NCBI RefSeq assembly: GCF_029338315.1
Contig: NZ_CP119794.1
Span: 744,001-808,000, forward strand
Origin: Haloarcula regularis
Lineage (GTDB): Archaea; Halobacteriota; Halobacteria; Halobacteriales; Haloarculaceae
Length of the DNA stretch: 64,000 nt
Reading direction: 5' to 3'
Within the stretch, counting starts at the first letter, position 1. Each line of letters starts with the position of its first letter. Shown piece after piece: positions 8,879 through 17,638 of the stretch. Under the pieces are notes generated by a model that was not told where the DNA came from, ran no database searches, and saw only the letters and a program-made list of their open reading frames with translations. The position numbers and the translations under genes are program-made.

Positions 8879-9860
8879 ATGAGCAACGAGTCCGAGGCCG
8901 ACGCGGAAGCGGTGGAGGAAGAGGCAGACACGGCGGACGAACAGACAGACGGGCTTCAGGAGGGCGACGTCGTCAAAGCTCGCCTACACCGCCCGCACCG
9001 TCGACGGCGGCCAGCTGGTCGACACGACGGACGAGTCGGTCGCGGAGGAGGACGGCATCGACACCGAGCAGCAGGACTGGGGGCCCCGCACCATCGTCCT
9101 GGGAGAGGCCCACATCTTCCCGGACGTCGAGGAGGACATCCTGGGCAAGGAGGTCGGCGACGAGGGCACCGTCACCGTCGCGGCCGCCGACGCCTTCGGC
9201 GAATACGACGAGGAGGAGGTCCGCACCGTCTCGAAGGACAAGATCCCCGAAGACGAGCGCTACCCCGGCGGCCACGTCGACATCGACGGCGAGCACGGCC
9301 ACGTCGAGACCATCATCGGCGGGCGCGCACGCGTCGACTTCAACCACCCGCTGGCCGGCGAGGACGTCGAGTACGACTACGAGATCGTCGCCGAGGTCAC
9401 CGACCGAGAGGAGAAGGCCCAGGGCATCCTCGACCTCATGCTCGACATGAAGCTCGACGTCTGGTTCGAGACCGACACCGTCGAGGAAGAACAGCTCGTC
9501 GAGAGCGAGGCTTCGGAAGAAGCCTCGGACGAAGGCGGCGAAGCCGCCGAAGCGAGCGAGCCCGAGTACGAGACCGTCGAGGTCGAGAAGGAGACGCTCT
9601 ACATCGAGGCTACGCCGCAGCTGACCATGAACCAGCAGTGGATGATGGGCAAACAGCAGATCGCCCAACAGCTCACCCAGCTGCTCGACATCGACCGCAT
9701 CATCGTCCAGGAGGAGCTGGGCGGGATGGGCATGGGCATGCCCGGCATGATGGGCGGCATGGGCGGCGGTGGCGGCATGGGCGACATCGAGGACGCCCTC
9801 GAGGACGCCGACGTCGACGCCGAGGAGATCATGGACGAGATCGACGACGTCGAGGAGTAA
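8879..9860 (+). CDS. FKBP-type peptidyl-prolyl isomerase, frameshifted
   Basis: A SlyD-like FKBP isomerase of about 326 residues once one indel is corrected. The first 33 codons (MSNESEADAEAVEEEADTA and on to EGDVVK) are in one frame and the rest in another. The break is at the AAA at 8975-8977, where removing one A restores VKLAYTARTVDGG. Downstream are the FKBP core, the insert-in-flap domain, an acidic linker and a Met/Gly-rich C terminus (GMGMGMPGMMGGMGGGGG) that may bind metal or unfolded protein. All of it is intact, so a sequencing error is more likely than a pseudogene. It assists protein folding in the cytoplasm. Confidence 0.8.
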
Positions 9861-9924
9861 GGGCGCCGGCGCGGCCCTCGGTCCGAAACACCACGGTTTT
9901 CAGGCCCACACGCGACGACGAGTC

Positions 9925-10110
9925 ATGCGCACGTCGCTCGTCTACCCGGCACTCTTCGCGCTCCCGCCGGGCATCGCCCTCGGCATCGGCGTCACCCTGT
10001 TGACCGGCCGGGTCGCCTGGGGCGTCGCCGCCGCCGTTTCCGTGGGTGGTCTCGTGCTCGCCCTGGTGGTCCTGGGTACGGAGGTCGGCGAGCCCAACTT
10101 GGAGCCGTAG
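9925..10110 (+). CDS. Small two-helix membrane protein
   Basis: A 61-residue protein starting at the ATG at 9925. Two hydrophobic segments are evident: about residues 5-27 (LVYPALFALPPGIALGIGVT) and about residues 32-52 (VAWGVAAAVSVGGLVLALVV), with a short polar C terminus ending EVGEPNLEP. It follows the FKBP gene by 64 bases on the same strand. I do not recognise a named family; it resembles many unassigned small haloarchaeal membrane proteins. The converging glycosyltransferase gene ends 33 bases downstream. Confidence 0.6.
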   Translation: MRTSLVYPALFALPPGIALGIGVTLLTGRVAWGVAAAVSVGGLVLALVVLGTEVGEPNLEP

Positions 10111-10143
10111 CCGACGCTCGGGCGCGAGACCGGGCGTCCGGCG

Positions 10144-11388
10144 TCACTGGGTCCGGGGCGGTTCGACGACCTGCTCCTGGGCACGGTCGTCGGGATCGTC
10201 GTCGGACTCGTCGCCGACCAGTTCCGCGTCGATTCGGGGGTCCGGGATATACTCGGGGGCGACCTTCTCCGTGACTCTGAAGTTCGTGGTGGGCGAGAAG
10301 ATGGCCCAGAACGCCCCGACGGCGTGGACGACAGCGACGACAGGAATCGTCAGGAAGAGGGCCGCAAGCACGCGGACCCGTTCGCCGTAGTACCAGTACC
10401 CGAGGAACGCCCACCCGAACAGCCCCACGAGCTGGAAGGCGACCGTGTAACCGTAGACGACGGGAAACGCGACGATAGACAGCGGCGTGACGAACGGCAG
10501 CGCGAGGGCCGGCGAGACGAACACCAGCCCCCACGCTGCGTTCCGGAGGAGCGAGAGCAGCCTGTATCGAAGCGGCAGGAGATGCGAGTCTGCGGCGGCC
10601 CCCGATATCCACCGGCGACGCTGGTGGACCATCTCGCGGACGGAGGGCGGGGCCTGGTTCATCGCGCGGACGTTCAGAAACTGCAGGTCGACGTCGGGGT
10701 CCTGGAACGCGCGCCAGAGGAAGTTCGTGTCTTCCGTGACCGTCTCGGCGTCCCAGGTGACGCGGTCCTCCAGGTCGCGCCTGACGGCGAACCCGCCGCC
10801 CCACGCGTAGAGCGGATACCGGAACCGCGGGAACACGGCCTGTTCTATCTGGAACCCCATCCGAAATATCTCGGCCAGGTACGCGACCCATGACCCGCTG
10901 CGGACCGGCTGTTCCGAGAGCTGGACCACGTCCGCGTCCGGCAGGCCGGGACACTCCCGGAGAATCGTGTCCTCGTCGAGATAGAGGACGTACGGCGCCG
11001 TCGACGCGACGTTGCGTCGCGCCCACTCGAGTGCCCGCCCCTTCCGGGTGGCGGCACACGAGAACGACGCCGGCACGTTCCGCACGTCCGCGCCGGCGAC
11101 GTCGATGTCCCGCTCGGCGACGACGCGCACCGCCGCGAACCCCTCTGGCAGGGCGTTCACCGTCCCCTGGACCACCGCCGCCGCATCGACGGTCACGACC
11201 CTGACTTCGATGTCTTCGAGCCCGTGTTCGACCGGCCCACGCGGAGCGCGACTGAGCACCAGGACCTCGAACAACCAGAACACGGTGGCGACGAAGAAGA
11301 TACCGAGCGTCGTCCACGCGAAGAGTGTGTACGCCGAATCCCACGCCAACCCGTACAGCCCTATCCCGACCATGGAGTACCTCCACAT
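10144..11388 (-). CDS. Membrane glycosyltransferase, family 2
   Basis: A 414-residue processive-type GT2 enzyme. It has an N-terminal membrane span (about residues 5-35), a GT-A catalytic domain with YLDEDTI (DxD-like metal site), WDAETVTEDTNF (TED catalytic base) and HQRRRWISG (the QxxRW motif of cellulose/hyaluronan synthase-like enzymes), then at least three C-terminal spans. It should use a nucleotide sugar at the membrane to build a surface glycan or glycolipid. The MinD/RecA-like gene pair lies upstream on the same strand, separated by 160 bases. Sugar donor and product are not inferable. Confidence 0.85.
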   Translation of the reverse strand: MWRYSMVGIGLYGLAWDSAYTLFAWTTLGIFFVATVFWLFEVLVLSRAPRGPVEHGLEDIEVRVVTVDAAAVVQGTVNALPEGFAAVRVVAERDIDVAGADVRNVPASFSCAATRKGRALEWARRNVASTAPYVLYLDEDTILRECPGLPDADVVQLSEQPVRSGSWVAYLAEIFRMGFQIEQAVFPRFRYPLYAWGGGFAVRRDLEDRVTWDAETVTEDTNFLWRAFQDPDVDLQFLNVRAMNQAPPSVREMVHQRRRWISGAAADSHLLPLRYRLLSLLRNAAWGLVFVSPALALPFVTPLSIVAFPVVYGYTVAFQLVGLFGWAFLGYWYYGERVRVLAALFLTIPVVAVVHAVGAFWAIFSPTTNFRVTEKVAPEYIPDPRIDAELVGDESDDDPDDRAQEQVVEPPRTQ

Positions 11389-11550
11389 TAGCGTGACGGT
11401 AAGTGGTACATATCTGGTGTAACTCCGTCCGAGAAAGGCCCCGAGATGTTGGGAGGTCTGGCGGAGCCGCCGCTACGTGCACGGACATCCGTACAGCGAC
11501 CACCGACACGACGAGCGGCGGACGGCGCCGGCGGCGGAGAGACGGTCCGC

Positions 11551-12178
11551 TCAGGCGATATCGCGCGAGGTGTCGATGCTGACCTCCTCGTCGAGGTCCA
11601 GTTTGATGACGTCCTTCGGGGCGCGGCCGCCGCGGAACTTCGGGATGGCGAGGCGGTTCTCCACCTCGTCGCCGCGGACGCGGGTGTCGAGCTGGAAGAT
11701 GACGTCGGCGAAGTGCTCGGTGGTGTCCCGGAGCGGCGGGATGCTCCGCCCGTCCAGGCAGTGGAGGATGGCCAGACTGCCCGTGTTGACGATGTGGTTC
11801 TGGAGGTCGTTCATGAACGCGCGGAACCTGGACGGGGGCTCCTGGGCCTCCAGGACGTCCAGGGTCCACGATGAGGTTGGACGTCTCCGGGAGCGCCGAG
11901 ACGAGCTTCCCGGCGTTGTCCAGCGGCGCCTCCCCGGAGATGTGTCGCACCGTCGGGTCGCCGGTGTTGGCCGGCGTCTGCTCGATGCTGGCGACCACCG
12001 ACTCGGCGGTGCGGTCGAGCGAGAGCCACAGCGTCCCGCGCGTGGCCGTCAGTTCGTACAGGAAGAGTTCGGCCTGGCTGGCCGGGTCGGCCGTCAGGGC
12101 GACGATGCTGCCGGCTGGGATACCGCCGTCGAGCTTCCGATCGAGAACCTCGATGCCCGTACGCAGCCGGTTCACCAT
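11551..12178 (-). CDS. RecA-fold ATPase-like protein with degenerate Walker A, frameshifted
   Basis: About 209 residues after correction of one indel at the GGG at 11862-11864. The N-terminal part reads MVNRLRTGIEVLDRKLDGGI, the typical opening of KaiC/Rad55/GvpD-type RecA-fold proteins, but the position of the P-loop reads ALTADPASQAELFLYEL and lacks the Gly-Lys-Thr/Ser motif. After the break it continues with FMNDLQNHIVNTGSLAILHC and DVIKLDLDEEVSIDTSRDIA. Many haloarchaeal RecA-like signalling proteins lack a P-loop, so this may be a natural non-ATPase. It follows the MinD-like gene by 26 bases, suggesting a joint transcript and function. Confidence 0.65.
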
Positions 12179-12204
12179 TCACTGAATATCGTACAGCCAC
12201 ACGA

Positions 12205-12833
12205 TTAAGCATTCCGCTTGTACAGGTTTTTCGCCATCGCTCGGTACTGTACGGCCGGTTCCCCCGCTTCGAGTGGAGGTAGTGATACGTCGGGGACGTG
12301 GACCGCAGGGTGAGGTCCTAGGAGCGGCGCCGGGTCGACGGCACCGTCGCTTTGTGAGACCACGGTGAGCGCCGGCGGCGCATCGAGTTGGCGGGCCATC
12401 GCCGCCGTCTTGACCGCGTCCAGCAGGCTCTGTCGCGTCGGCGTCGAGACCAGCACGCACCGATCCGCGGCGCGCAACGGTGTCGCACCATCCGGACCGG
12501 CCCCGCCGGGCAGTCGAGCAGGACCGGGCGGACACTGGCGTCGAGCGCGTCTAGCACCGACGCCAGGGCGGCCGAGGACGCCCCGGCACCGGGCAACACG
12601 TCGACGCCGTCGATTCGGGGTGACGCCTGCGCGGTGGCCAGCGGTGCATCCCGATCCGCGGCGGCCGCGACGCCGGGCGTCCGCGAGACGCCGGCCCGCC
12701 GGTGGAGGTCGGGCATGTCCAGGTCGGTGTCGACCACCACGGGGCGCCGCCCGGTCCTCGCCACGGCGCGTGCGATGCCCAGCGCCGTCGTCGTCTTCCC
12801 ACAGCCCCCCTTCCCGCCTGCGATCGCGAGCAT
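12205..12833 (-). CDS. MinD/ParA-like P-loop ATPase, frameshifted
   Basis: A protein of about 209 residues starting at 12833 with [19 protein letters not shown], the deviant Walker A (KGGxGKTT) of the MinD/ParA family, followed by [17 protein letters not shown]. The frame breaks at the CCCC run at 12501-12504; adding one base restores [20 protein letters not shown], then [19 protein letters not shown], the expected family order. MinD relatives dimerise on ATP and position membrane or DNA complexes; haloarchaea have many paralogs with varied roles. It is divergent from pyrB and 26 bases upstream of the RecA-like gene. Confidence 0.75.
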
Positions 12834-12853
12834 GGCGGGTGTGGTCCCTGCAT

Positions 12854-12897
12854 GGGACTTGAACCCTCGGTCCGTGCGTGTCGGGGGATTCAAGACC
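12854..12897. promoter_or_regulatory. Imperfect dyad between the MinD-like gene and pyrB
   Basis: GGGACTTGAACCC (12854-12866) and GGGGGATTCAAGACC (12883-12897) face each other across 16 bases, with CTTGAA/TTCAAG shared exactly. The dyad lies in the 88-base gap between two divergent starts, so it could be an operator serving both or a structured leader. The left arm also resembles a tRNA T-arm, but no tRNA can be built around it. Confidence 0.3.
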
Positions 12898-12921
12898 ATC
12901 GGGAGCGCCGTTCCGTGTGAG

Positions 12922-13836
12922 ATGCGGCACGACCATATCATCAGCGCGACACAACTCACACGGGCCGACATCGAGGCGGTGCTCGACCACGCGGCCGACA
13001 TCGCCGAGGAGCCGAGTGCGTACGCCGACCGGCACTCGGACAAACTGCTCGGGATGCTCTTTTTCGAGCCCAGCACCCGGACCAAGATGAGTTTCACGAC
13101 GGCGATGAAACGACTGGGGGGCGACATCGTCGACATGGGGTCGGTCGAGTCCTCGAGCGTCAAGAAAGGCGAGTCGCTGGCCGACACCGTCCGCGTCGTC
13201 GAGGGCTACGCCGACGCGCTCGTGTTGCGCCACCCGATGGAGGGTTCGGCGAAGATGGCCAGCGAGTTCGTCGACGTCCCGCTGGTCAACGCCGGCGACG
13301 GGGCGGGCCAGCACCCGACCCAGACGCTGCTCGACCTCTATACCATCCGCGAGAACGCCGGCTTCGACGACCTGACCATCGGCATCATGGGCGACCTGAA
13401 GTACGGGCGGACCGTCCACTCGCTGGCCCACGCCCTGACCACCGTCGACGCGCGCCAGCACTTCATCAGCCCCGAGTCGCTCCAGCTGCCGCGGTCGGTC
13501 CGCGTCGATCTCCACGACGAGGGGGCCGACGTCCGTGAACACACCGACTTAGACGAGGTGCTACCGAAACTGGACGTGCTCTATGTCACGCGCATCCAGC
13601 GCGAGCGCTTCCCCGACGAGAGCGAGTACCGCGCCGTCGCCGGCGAATACCAGATCGACGCCGATACCCTCGAGGCAGCGTCCGACGATCTCACCGTGAT
13701 GCACCCGCTCCCGCGCGTCGACGAGATCGCCCACGACGTCGACGGAACGACCTACGCGAAGTACTTCCAGCAGGCACACAACGGCGTCCCGGTCCGGATG
13801 GCGCTCCTGGACCTGATGCTCGGAGGCGAACAATGA
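12922..13836 (+). CDS. pyrB: Aspartate carbamoyltransferase, catalytic subunit
   Basis: A 304-residue catalytic chain that condenses carbamoyl phosphate with aspartate, the committed step of pyrimidine synthesis. The carbamoyl-phosphate site [12 protein letters not shown] (STRT at 51-54), the loop [16 protein letters not shown], the HPTQTLLDL motif and the C-terminal [11 protein letters not shown] are all present. The ATG at 12922 gives the typical N terminus [13 protein letters not shown]. The stop overlaps the pyrI start as ATGA, so the two subunits are translationally coupled. Active as a trimer that assembles with PyrI. Confidence 0.95.
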   Translation: MRHDHIISATQLTRADIEAVLDHAADIAEEPSAYADRHSDKLLGMLFFEPSTRTKMSFTTAMKRLGGDIVDMGSVESSSVKKGESLADTVRVVEGYADALVLRHPMEGSAKMASEFVDVPLVNAGDGAGQHPTQTLLDLYTIRENAGFDDLTIGIMGDLKYGRTVHSLAHALTTVDARQHFISPESLQLPRSVRVDLHDEGADVREHTDLDEVLPKLDVLYVTRIQRERFPDESEYRAVAGEYQIDADTLEAASDDLTVMHPLPRVDEIAHDVDGTTYAKYFQQAHNGVPVRMALLDLMLGGEQ

Positions 13837-14300
13837 CTGACGACGACCGACAATTACGCGTCTCGAAGATCCGCAACGGCACCGTCATCGACCACATCAC
13901 CGGCGGCCAGTCGCTGAACGTCCTGGCCATCCTCGGCATCGACGGCACCAGCGGCGACTCCGTCTCCGTCGCGATGAACATGCCATCCGAACGCCTCGGG
14001 CGCAAGGACATCGTGAAAGTGGAAGGCCGCGAGCTCTCCCAAGAGGAGGTGGACGTCCTCTCGCTCATCGCGCCCGCCGCATCCATCAACATCGTCCGCA
14101 ATTACGAGGTCGTCGAGAAACACCGCGTCGAGCGCCCCGACGTCGTCGTCGGCATCCTCGAGTGTCCCAACCACAACTGCATCACCACCGAAAACGAACC
14201 CGTCGAGTCCCGCTTTGCCGTCACCGACGACGGCGTGCGCTGTGAGTACTGCAACACCATCATCCGCGACGACCTGCCGGCACACATCCTCGCGGAGTAG
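13833..14300 (+). CDS. pyrI: Aspartate carbamoyltransferase, regulatory subunit
   Basis: A 155-residue regulatory chain. Residues about 1-95 form the nucleotide-effector domain ([18 protein letters not shown]), and the C-terminal zinc domain holds Cys111, Cys116, Cys137 and Cys140 (ECPNHNC and RCEYC), the four ligands that anchor it to PyrB. Binding of CTP or ATP here tunes catalytic activity. Start and stop are unambiguous, and the gene overlaps pyrB by four bases. Length is normal for the family. Confidence 0.96.
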   Translation: MTDDDRQLRVSKIRNGTVIDHITGGQSLNVLAILGIDGTSGDSVSVAMNMPSERLGRKDIVKVEGRELSQEEVDVLSLIAPAASINIVRNYEVVEKHRVERPDVVVGILECPNHNCITTENEPVESRFAVTDDGVRCEYCNTIIRDDLPAHILAE

Positions 14301-14376
14301 TCCGCAAGACCCGTGTCCGGCGTTTCGGTATCACCCGCCGTCGGCGATACAGCTGCAAACGGGGTACAGCAGACCA

Positions 14377-14393
14377 GGCTCTGTTGAAACCCT
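14377..14393. repeat. IS-end-like sequence (possible insertion-sequence scar)
   Basis: GGCTCTGTTGAAACCCT, followed by CGGGAGTGAGCAGAAAA, resembles the terminal inverted repeats of haloarchaeal IS5-type elements as I remember them. No transposase and no matching opposite end are seen nearby, so at most this is a remnant. It marks the left side of the block at 14.4-17.6 kb that looks less GC-rich. Confidence 0.3.
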
Positions 14394-14530
14394 CGGGAGT
14401 GAGCAGAAAACGCGTGTCGGATGTAGAGCGGACGGGCAGCGAGACGACGGGTCTGTGTCGACTCGAAGCCGATGGACTACCCGCTCAGTAAACCTGCAGA
14501 TTGATCGCTACTCCAAAGGTATGGTGAGAG

Positions 14531-14782
14531 TCAGGCGGTGTTGTGCCAGTAATCGGTGGCGCGGTACAGGAGATACAGGACAGCGTTAAGCACACCAGTA
14601 ACAGCAAAGACCTGCCCGAGTTGGAGCCAGAGTTGCTCGAAGGGCAGTCCAAGATCACTTACTCCGTATGTGAACACCGCAGAGAGAACTCCCCAGATGA
14701 TGAGAATTGCCGCAATACGTGCGCCGTCTTCGATATATGACGATACCGCTTGTGCCTGAGGAATGGAGGGCTTATCAGACAT
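14531..14782 (-). CDS. Small two-helix membrane protein
   Basis: An 83-residue protein with two predicted membrane spans, about residues 20-42 (GARIAAILIIWGVLSAVFTY) and about residues 52-74 (LQLGQVFAVTGVLNAVLYLL), and short polar ends. A TATA-like stretch (GGATATTTA on the minus strand, 14808-14816) lies about 26 bases before the ATG, supporting a leaderless gene. No family is recognised. Codon third positions are visibly less GC-rich than in the pyrBI genes beside it, as in the following two genes, which suggests the block has a separate origin. Confidence 0.65.
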   Translation of the reverse strand: MSDKPSIPQAQAVSSYIEDGARIAAILIIWGVLSAVFTYGVSDLGLPFEQLWLQLGQVFAVTGVLNAVLYLLYRATDYWHNTA

Positions 14783-14960
14783 GTCGGCACGGTTCTAACT
14801 TCACTGGTAAATATCCCCGGACTAGATAGACTAGTACGGTCCCTGTTCCCCGTCGGGAAGTGCTCCTCCTGTACCGAACGATGTATCGGAGGCGATGCTC
14901 CGAACAGTCAGCCAGCGCGTGTGCGAGGCGAAAAAATTCGAGCAGTCGATTCCCGATCTC

Positions 14961-15953
14961 TCAGGGCCGAGTCTGCTCGGGGCCCGGCGTCGAACCAGTC
15001 TCGGATGACGGTTCCGGTTTTTGTGGGGCGTCAGCTGGGGACTTCTCGCCGGAGACGAGGAAGTCCAGCAGATTCCCGACCAGTTGTTCGTTATCAGCAC
15101 GGTAGAGGAATTCCTGCGTGGCAATGCTGCCGTCACCGACGGCGACGACGTTCCCGGACCGCGCGAGGACACCGTACGTGCCCTGTCGCCGAGTCTGTGA
15201 GAGGGTCGTCCCATCGGTTGTCGTCAGGAGCGTGTTGGACCCAGTCACGGGTGTCGACGTGTACAACACCGTTCGGTCGACGCCCTCAGTGAGCGGCGAA
15301 CTGCCAGTCGGGGTCGCGTAGACACTCCGATAATTGAGCGCGTACTCTTGCATGTTGTACAGGTAGCCGTTGTCGTAGGCAAGCCCGTGTTGGGACAGAA
15401 CTGGTGCGAGCGGACTCGTCACACTGCTCCCGCCACGTGGCATTCCAAACAGCGCCAACCCACCGTAACTCGCCTGGGCGGGTTCGTTCATCACCAGTAC
15501 ACGCCCACCGGCGTCGGTGAACGCGTCCAAGCCAGCAAGCTGGGCCTCAGTGTACCGGCTTTCCGCACCGAGTACGAGGAACGCGTCCGCCTCACGTAAC
15601 GAGGCGTTGAGCGACCGGCCACCCTGTCGTTTCCCGACGTGGTACTGCACCGTCGCACCGTTCTCGGTGAGTGTCGTCACGATCGGGGCGAGTGCTTCAC
15701 GGTCGATCTCCGCACCGTGGCCCGCATCGATGAGGATCACCTCGCCGGAGGCGTTCGCAGCCATCGTCAGTTCGCCGGTCTGTGCAGGGGCCGTCGCGGC
15801 CGACTCGTTCGCGTCGAACGACGGTGTTTCGATCTGGTTGACGGCTGGTGCGGCCCCAGCAGATCCGCCGGTTGCGAATGAGCCCGCCACGGCAGCCAGG
15901 ACGAGCACGCCGACAAAGAAGCCGACACGCGTGACGACGCCAGTATCGACCAC
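14961..15953 (-). CDS. Secreted DUF4350-domain protein
   Basis: A 330-residue protein read from a GTG at 15953. An N-terminal hydrophobic segment (VGFFVGVLVLAAVAGSFATG, about residues 10-30) is a signal peptide or anchor. After a Ser/Ala-rich linker comes a DUF4350/glutamine-amidotransferase-like fold (VILIDAGHGAEIDREALAPI, DAFLVLGAESRYTEAQLAGL, GGRVLVMNEPAQ). The tail is Pro/Glu/Ser-rich and ends PGPEQTRP. It starts two bases after the SppA-like stop, so the two are almost certainly cotranscribed. In this domain family the fold usually binds but does not clearly catalyse; the ligand is unknown. Confidence 0.7.
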   Translation of the reverse strand: MVDTGVVTRVGFFVGVLVLAAVAGSFATGGSAGAAPAVNQIETPSFDANESAATAPAQTGELTMAANASGEVILIDAGHGAEIDREALAPIVTTLTENGATVQYHVGKRQGGRSLNASLREADAFLVLGAESRYTEAQLAGLDAFTDAGGRVLVMNEPAQASYGGLALFGMPRGGSSVTSPLAPVLSQHGLAYDNGYLYNMQEYALNYRSVYATPTGSSPLTEGVDRTVLYTSTPVTGSNTLLTTTDGTTLSQTRRQGTYGVLARSGNVVAVGDGSIATQEFLYRADNEQLVGNLLDFLVSGEKSPADAPQKPEPSSETGSTPGPEQTRP

Positions 15954-15955
15954 GT

Positions 15956-16879
15956 TCAGGCACCTCCCGCAGCGGTGGTGTTCGACACGACACGTTGCTC
16001 TTCGGGGGTTCCGTAGATCATGAGGAAGTGAACTGAATCGACGCCGCGGTGTGTGTACGGGGCCTGTTCGCTGCCGGCACTCCCGTTCGTGGATTGTGCG
16101 CTCGAGGCAGCGAAGATAAGCCCGCGTGGCTGTGCCGGGTCGTGGTAGACGACCTGATACTCGCTGAGACCGGCCTCGGTCGCCGCGTCGTCAATAGCGG
16201 CTTCCAAGCCGCCGATGTCGTCGGCATAGCCGGTCTGAACGGCTCGGAGACCGTTGTACGCAGATGCCTCGGCGACGGTTTCGCGAGAGACGGTTATTCG
16301 GTCGCCACGCTCGGACATGACCGCACCGACGAAGGCTCGCTTCATCGATTCGAGACTGGCGTAATACTCGTCTCTGGTCATGCCGCGGTGGGCCTTGTCG
16401 GGACCGGTTGTCGCCGCCGGACTCAGACCGCCACTCGGTGCCGTCCCGATGACACCGACGTGCCCGACGATGCTGCCCGGCGTCGCATAGATCTTGTCGC
16501 TCGGCACGGCAGTGTAGTACGCGCCGGAGGCAGCGTACTGTCCGACGCTGGTATAGACGGGTTTCTCGTCCGCGAGGCGCTTGACTGCCATGTACATCGA
16601 TTCACTGGCAGCGGCGCTCCCGCCCGGACTCGATATCCGAAGCACGACGGCCTTGACAGACTCGTTACTCCGCACCTCGCGGAGTTGCTGTATCGTATCC
16701 TGTGCCGTCGATTCACTGATCGTCTCGTCGATGTTCACCACAGCGACGTACTGTTCGTCCTCGGCCACGACACCCGTCGCAAACGGGACGAGTGCCGCGC
16801 CGACCAGAATCGCAACGACCGCGAGGACCGTATACGACTGGAGGGCAGTTGCAACTCTACTATCGATTGGATTATCCAT
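15956..16879 (-). CDS. sppA: SppA-like signal peptide peptidase (S49 family)
   Basis: A 307-residue membrane-anchored serine protease. One span lies at residues about 15-39, and the rest is a ClpP/crotonase-like S49 domain facing outside. The nucleophile is Ser118 in QYAASGAYYTAVPSDK and the candidate general base is Lys162 in TGPDKAHRGMTRDEYY. The oxyanion glycines are in ISSPGGSAA. SppA enzymes degrade signal peptides left in the membrane or cleave membrane proteins. The C terminus ends in an unusual extension (TYGTPEEQRVVSNTT-like) rather than a second domain. The start at 16879 is supported by an upstream TATA box. It leads a two-gene operon with the DUF4350 protein. Confidence 0.8.
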   Translation of the reverse strand: MDNPIDSRVATALQSYTVLAVVAILVGAALVPFATGVVAEDEQYVAVVNIDETISESTAQDTIQQLREVRSNESVKAVVLRISSPGGSAAASESMYMAVKRLADEKPVYTSVGQYAASGAYYTAVPSDKIYATPGSIVGHVGVIGTAPSGGLSPAATTGPDKAHRGMTRDEYYASLESMKRAFVGAVMSERGDRITVSRETVAEASAYNGLRAVQTGYADDIGGLEAAIDDAATEAGLSEYQVVYHDPAQPRGLIFAASSAQSTNGSAGSEQAPYTHRGVDSVHFLMIYGTPEEQRVVSNTTAAGGA

Positions 16880-16910
16880 GGAGGGCGTCCGTTTTTGATA
16901 TTTTGTTCTG

Positions 16911-16921
16911 GATTTAAAAAT
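16911..16921 (-). promoter_or_regulatory. TATA-box promoter of the sppA/DUF4350 operon
   Basis: The minus strand reads ATTTTTAAATCC about 32-43 bases before the ATG at 16879, inside an AT-rich run. It is the clear promoter for the two-gene operon. From here to the HalOD1 stop (about 245 bases) no gene is supported on either strand. Confidence 0.55.
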
Positions 16922-17165
16922 TTCTGGTCTGGGATCGTTTTCGCAGCTGTACTGACCGACTCGCCGGCCCATGATCGGAATGTCGCTCTGTGGGAGAGCC
17001 GCGCCCTGTATGCAGCAACTCCCTCGACAACTGCTCAGTTGCTGTCAGGAACCGCATGACCGATACAGAGGCGGAAGCGAGGACGCTAGATTTGCGTCAC
17101 GCTGCGGTCAGCAATCCACCTGGTTCGCAGACGTGTAGCTGTGCCTACTGCAAAACGGAACCGTG

Positions 17166-17510
17166 TCAGGCGTTGGTAGATTCGAAGACCGGTACTGGAT
17201 CGGTCCGCTGGTTCGCATCACAGATGCGGATACGGCCATCCGAGTGGACGAAAACGTTCCAAGCGTCTACCTGGAAACTGAGGATAGTGTCACTGTCCGT
17301 GTCTCCGTCGTGTCCCTCGAACAGGGCATCGAGCGCTTCCGGGTCAACGTACTCGTATATCGGCGGGAGATCGACTGGCTCAACACCAGCAGCATCCGCC
17401 AGAGCCCTGATGATGGTCTCTGTCGGTGGGCGACCACTGGTGCTATCGTACTCAGCATCGACAACCGGTACGCATCCCCGATAGACGGATAGTTGCCCCG
17501 TTTTGTTCAT
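17166..17510 (-). CDS. HalOD1 output-domain protein
   Basis: A 114-residue protein. Its core, TIIRALADAAGVEPVDLPPI followed by YEYVDPEALDALFEG, is the signature of the haloarchaeal HalOD1 domain, and the tail FQVDAWNVFVHSDGRIRICD fits as well. HalOD1 is an output module often fused to or encoded near response regulators and sensors; stand-alone copies are common and of unknown function. A strong TATA box (ATATATATAA, 17531-17540) lies 21-30 bases upstream of the ATG, indicating a leaderless transcript of its own. No sensor kinase gene is nearby. Confidence 0.8.
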   Translation of the reverse strand: MNKTGQLSVYRGCVPVVDAEYDSTSGRPPTETIIRALADAAGVEPVDLPPIYEYVDPEALDALFEGHDGDTDSDTILSFQVDAWNVFVHSDGRIRICDANQRTDPVPVFESTNA

Positions 17511-17530
17511 ATGGTCGCTACATTACAACG

Positions 17531-17540
17531 ATATATATAA
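17531..17540 (-). promoter_or_regulatory. TATA box of the HalOD1 gene
   Basis: ATATATATAA sits 21-30 bases upstream of the ATG at 17510, the standard spacing for leaderless haloarchaeal transcription. Confidence 0.6.
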
Positions 17541-17603
17541 TTGAGGTTGATAATCCGACAGCAGGATAGTAGCATGTATGCAGCACGCCTCCTGAAACCG
17601 ATC

Positions 17604-17625
17604 CCCGGTCGAAGGTTTCGACGGG
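17604..17625 (-). terminator. Hairpin after the MoxR/VWA operon
   Basis: The minus strand carries CCCGTCGAA, loop ACC, then TTCGACCGGG: a nine-pair stem with one bulged base, 14 bases past the DUF58 stop. There is no T-run, so its role as a terminator or mRNA 3' end is only suggested by position. Confidence 0.35.
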
Positions 17626-17638
17626 ACCTCAATCAAAG

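Noticed and set aside
8975..8978. Programmed frameshift in the FKBP gene
   Set aside because: Many other genes in the window show the same kind of homopolymer indel, and no conserved slippery-site plus structure is seen, so sequence error is simpler.
12840..12921. tRNA-like T-arm (GGTTCAAGTCCC on the minus strand) next to pyrB
   Set aside because: The T-stem has mismatches, and no D-arm, anticodon arm or matching acceptor 5' strand can be placed in the 88-base gap.
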